Assembly: GCF_009498035.1 (NCBI RefSeq)
Contig: NZ_CP034550.1
Location: 3,844,001 to 3,908,000 of the forward strand
Length of the DNA stretch: 64,000 nt
Direction of reading: 5' to 3'
From: Saccharothrix syringae
Lineage (GTDB): Bacteria > Actinomycetota > Actinomycetes > Mycobacteriales > Pseudonocardiaceae
The notes below the pieces were generated by a model. That model was not told the origin of the DNA and searched no databases. It was given only the letters and a program-made list of their open reading frames with translations. Shown here one piece after another: positions 63,429 to 64,000 of the stretch. The translations under genes were made by a program, and so were the position numbers. Each line of letters opens with the position of its first letter. Position 1 is the first letter of the stretch.

Positions 63429-63866
63429 ATGATCATGCGCACTCGGATGGCCGCACTCCTGCTGGTGCTGGGCGGCGCGGTGGCGGCGACCACCGGTACC
63501 GCGGCCGCGGCCGACGACCCCCCGCCCTGGGCACAGCCGTGCGCGGGGCTCGTGCCCACCATCTACGCCGTGCCCGGGGTGCCGACCTCCGGGACCGTCG
63601 GCCCCGACGTGATCGAGGGGACGCCGGGCCCGGACCTGGTCTACGCGCTCCAGGGCAACGACGTCGTGTGCGGGCTGGCCGGCGAGGACGAGATCCACGG
63701 CGGCGCCGGCAACGACCGGCTCTACGGCCAGGGCGACGACGACCGCCTGCTGGGCGGCGACGGGAACGACCTGCTCGACGGCGGCACCCACGACCAGGGC
63801 GACTACGCCAACGGCGGTGCGCTCGCCGACGTCTGCGTCAACGACGAGGTGGTCGTCAACTGCTGA
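63429..63866 (+). CDS. Secreted RTX-type calcium-binding repeat protein
   Basis: The 145-residue protein has a signal peptide (about 1-28, ending TAAAA). A short linker with two cysteines precedes about four glycine/aspartate nonapeptide repeats of the hemolysin-type calcium-binding kind (GPDLVYALQGND, then GEDEIHGGAGNDRLYG, then GDDDRLLGGDGNDLLDGG), which fold as a parallel beta-roll in calcium. It has no enzymatic domain. It is small for the family, which in actinomycetes is Sec-exported and of unknown function. The ATG at 63429 is chosen because GGAGG lies upstream and the signal peptide starts there. Confidence 0.85.
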   Translation: MIMRTRMAALLLVLGGAVAATTGTAAAADDPPPWAQPCAGLVPTIYAVPGVPTSGTVGPDVIEGTPGPDLVYALQGNDVVCGLAGEDEIHGGAGNDRLYGQGDDDRLLGGDGNDLLDGGTHDQGDYANGGALADVCVNDEVVVNC

Positions 63867-63878
63867 CCGCTCCCACCG

Positions 63879-63909
63879 CGCTGCCCCCGGCGACGGGTCG
63901 GGGGCAGCG
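63879..63909. terminator. 10-bp perfect hairpin after the RTX gene
   Basis: Arms CGCTGCCCCC (63879-63888) and GGGGGCAGCG (63900-63909) enclose an 11-base loop, 12 bases after the RTX gene stop. It is a strong GC-rich intrinsic terminator candidate and may also serve a minus-strand gene entering from the right edge. Confidence 0.78.
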
Positions 63910-64000
63910 CCTGGTCGAGCAGCAGCTTCGTCGCCGCGTCGGGCGGTGCGCCGAGCTGGTCGAGCGCGGCCAGGACCGTGTCCCGGGCGGCCGCGACGCG
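63910..64000 (-). CDS. Possible 3' part of a minus-strand gene
   Basis: Read on the minus strand from the right edge, one frame gives AARDTVLAALDQLGAPPDAA then TKLLLDQALP with G/C-rich third positions, like real protein. The frame has no stop before the terminator hairpin, so either the gene ends further left within the RTX region or the frame is accidental. No family can be assigned from this fragment. Confidence 0.25.

Overview
The window is about 74% G+C with strong G/C bias at third codon positions, many GTG starts and GTGA-type gene overlaps. It is chromosomal DNA of a filamentous actinomycete. The gene families (rifampin monooxygenase with its upstream element, AfsR-like regulator, DUF6223 protein, many secreted hydrolases) fit Pseudonocardiales such as Saccharothrix, Actinosynnema or Lentzea, but the genus is inference.

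Left part (1-16.2 kb): the end of a beta-propeller gene; a rifampin monooxygenase (rox) behind a rifamycin-associated-type inverted repeat; a second flavin monooxygenase coupled to a TetR repressor and preceded by a perfect 18-bp-arm inverted repeat that overlaps its own ribosome binding site; a GT87 membrane glycosyltransferase; a superoxide dismutase; an orphan zinc-finger anti-sigma-like membrane protein ending in a 13-bp x 11 minisatellite; a cysteine-synthase-fold PLP enzyme; a Tat-exported DJ-1/PfpI protein; a 1056-residue AfsR/SARP-type regulator; a DrrAB-type ABC exporter; and an NmrA-type oxidoreductase.

Middle (16.2-24.9 kb): a secretome island with a serine hydrolase, two SGNH esterases, a PIG-L deacetylase fused to a beta-propeller, and a GH128 beta-1,3-glucanase plus thaumatin-like protein operon behind a CelR-like operator. 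Then comes a small SHOCT membrane protein.

Right part (24.9-58.3 kb): a polyketide locus. A glutamine-dependent asparagine-synthetase-type amidotransferase is divergent from an AurF/CmlI-type diiron oxygenase, a small unknown protein, two giant modular type I PKS genes and a macrolide-type glycosyltransferase. The assembly line reads KSQ-AT-ACP loading, five extension modules and a thioesterase. Colinearity predicts a propionate-primed C13 chain with methyls at C2, C6, C8 and C10, a C10=C11 alkene, OH at C9, and OH or alkene at C7. This could be released as an acid or closed to a 10-membered lactone, then glycosylated and possibly nitrogen-modified. I do not recognise a known pathway with this gene set, so this is the best candidate for an undescribed system. 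Modules 1-3 share long near-identical KS-AT blocks, a sign of recent recombination.

End (58.3-64 kb): a decayed LuxR relic, a GAF protein, a second GT1-type glycosyltransferase on the opposite strand, a DUF6223 protein, a LiaRS/NarXL-type two-component pair, and a secreted RTX-repeat protein followed by a strong terminator. No rRNA, tRNA, CRISPR array, transposase or integrase was found.
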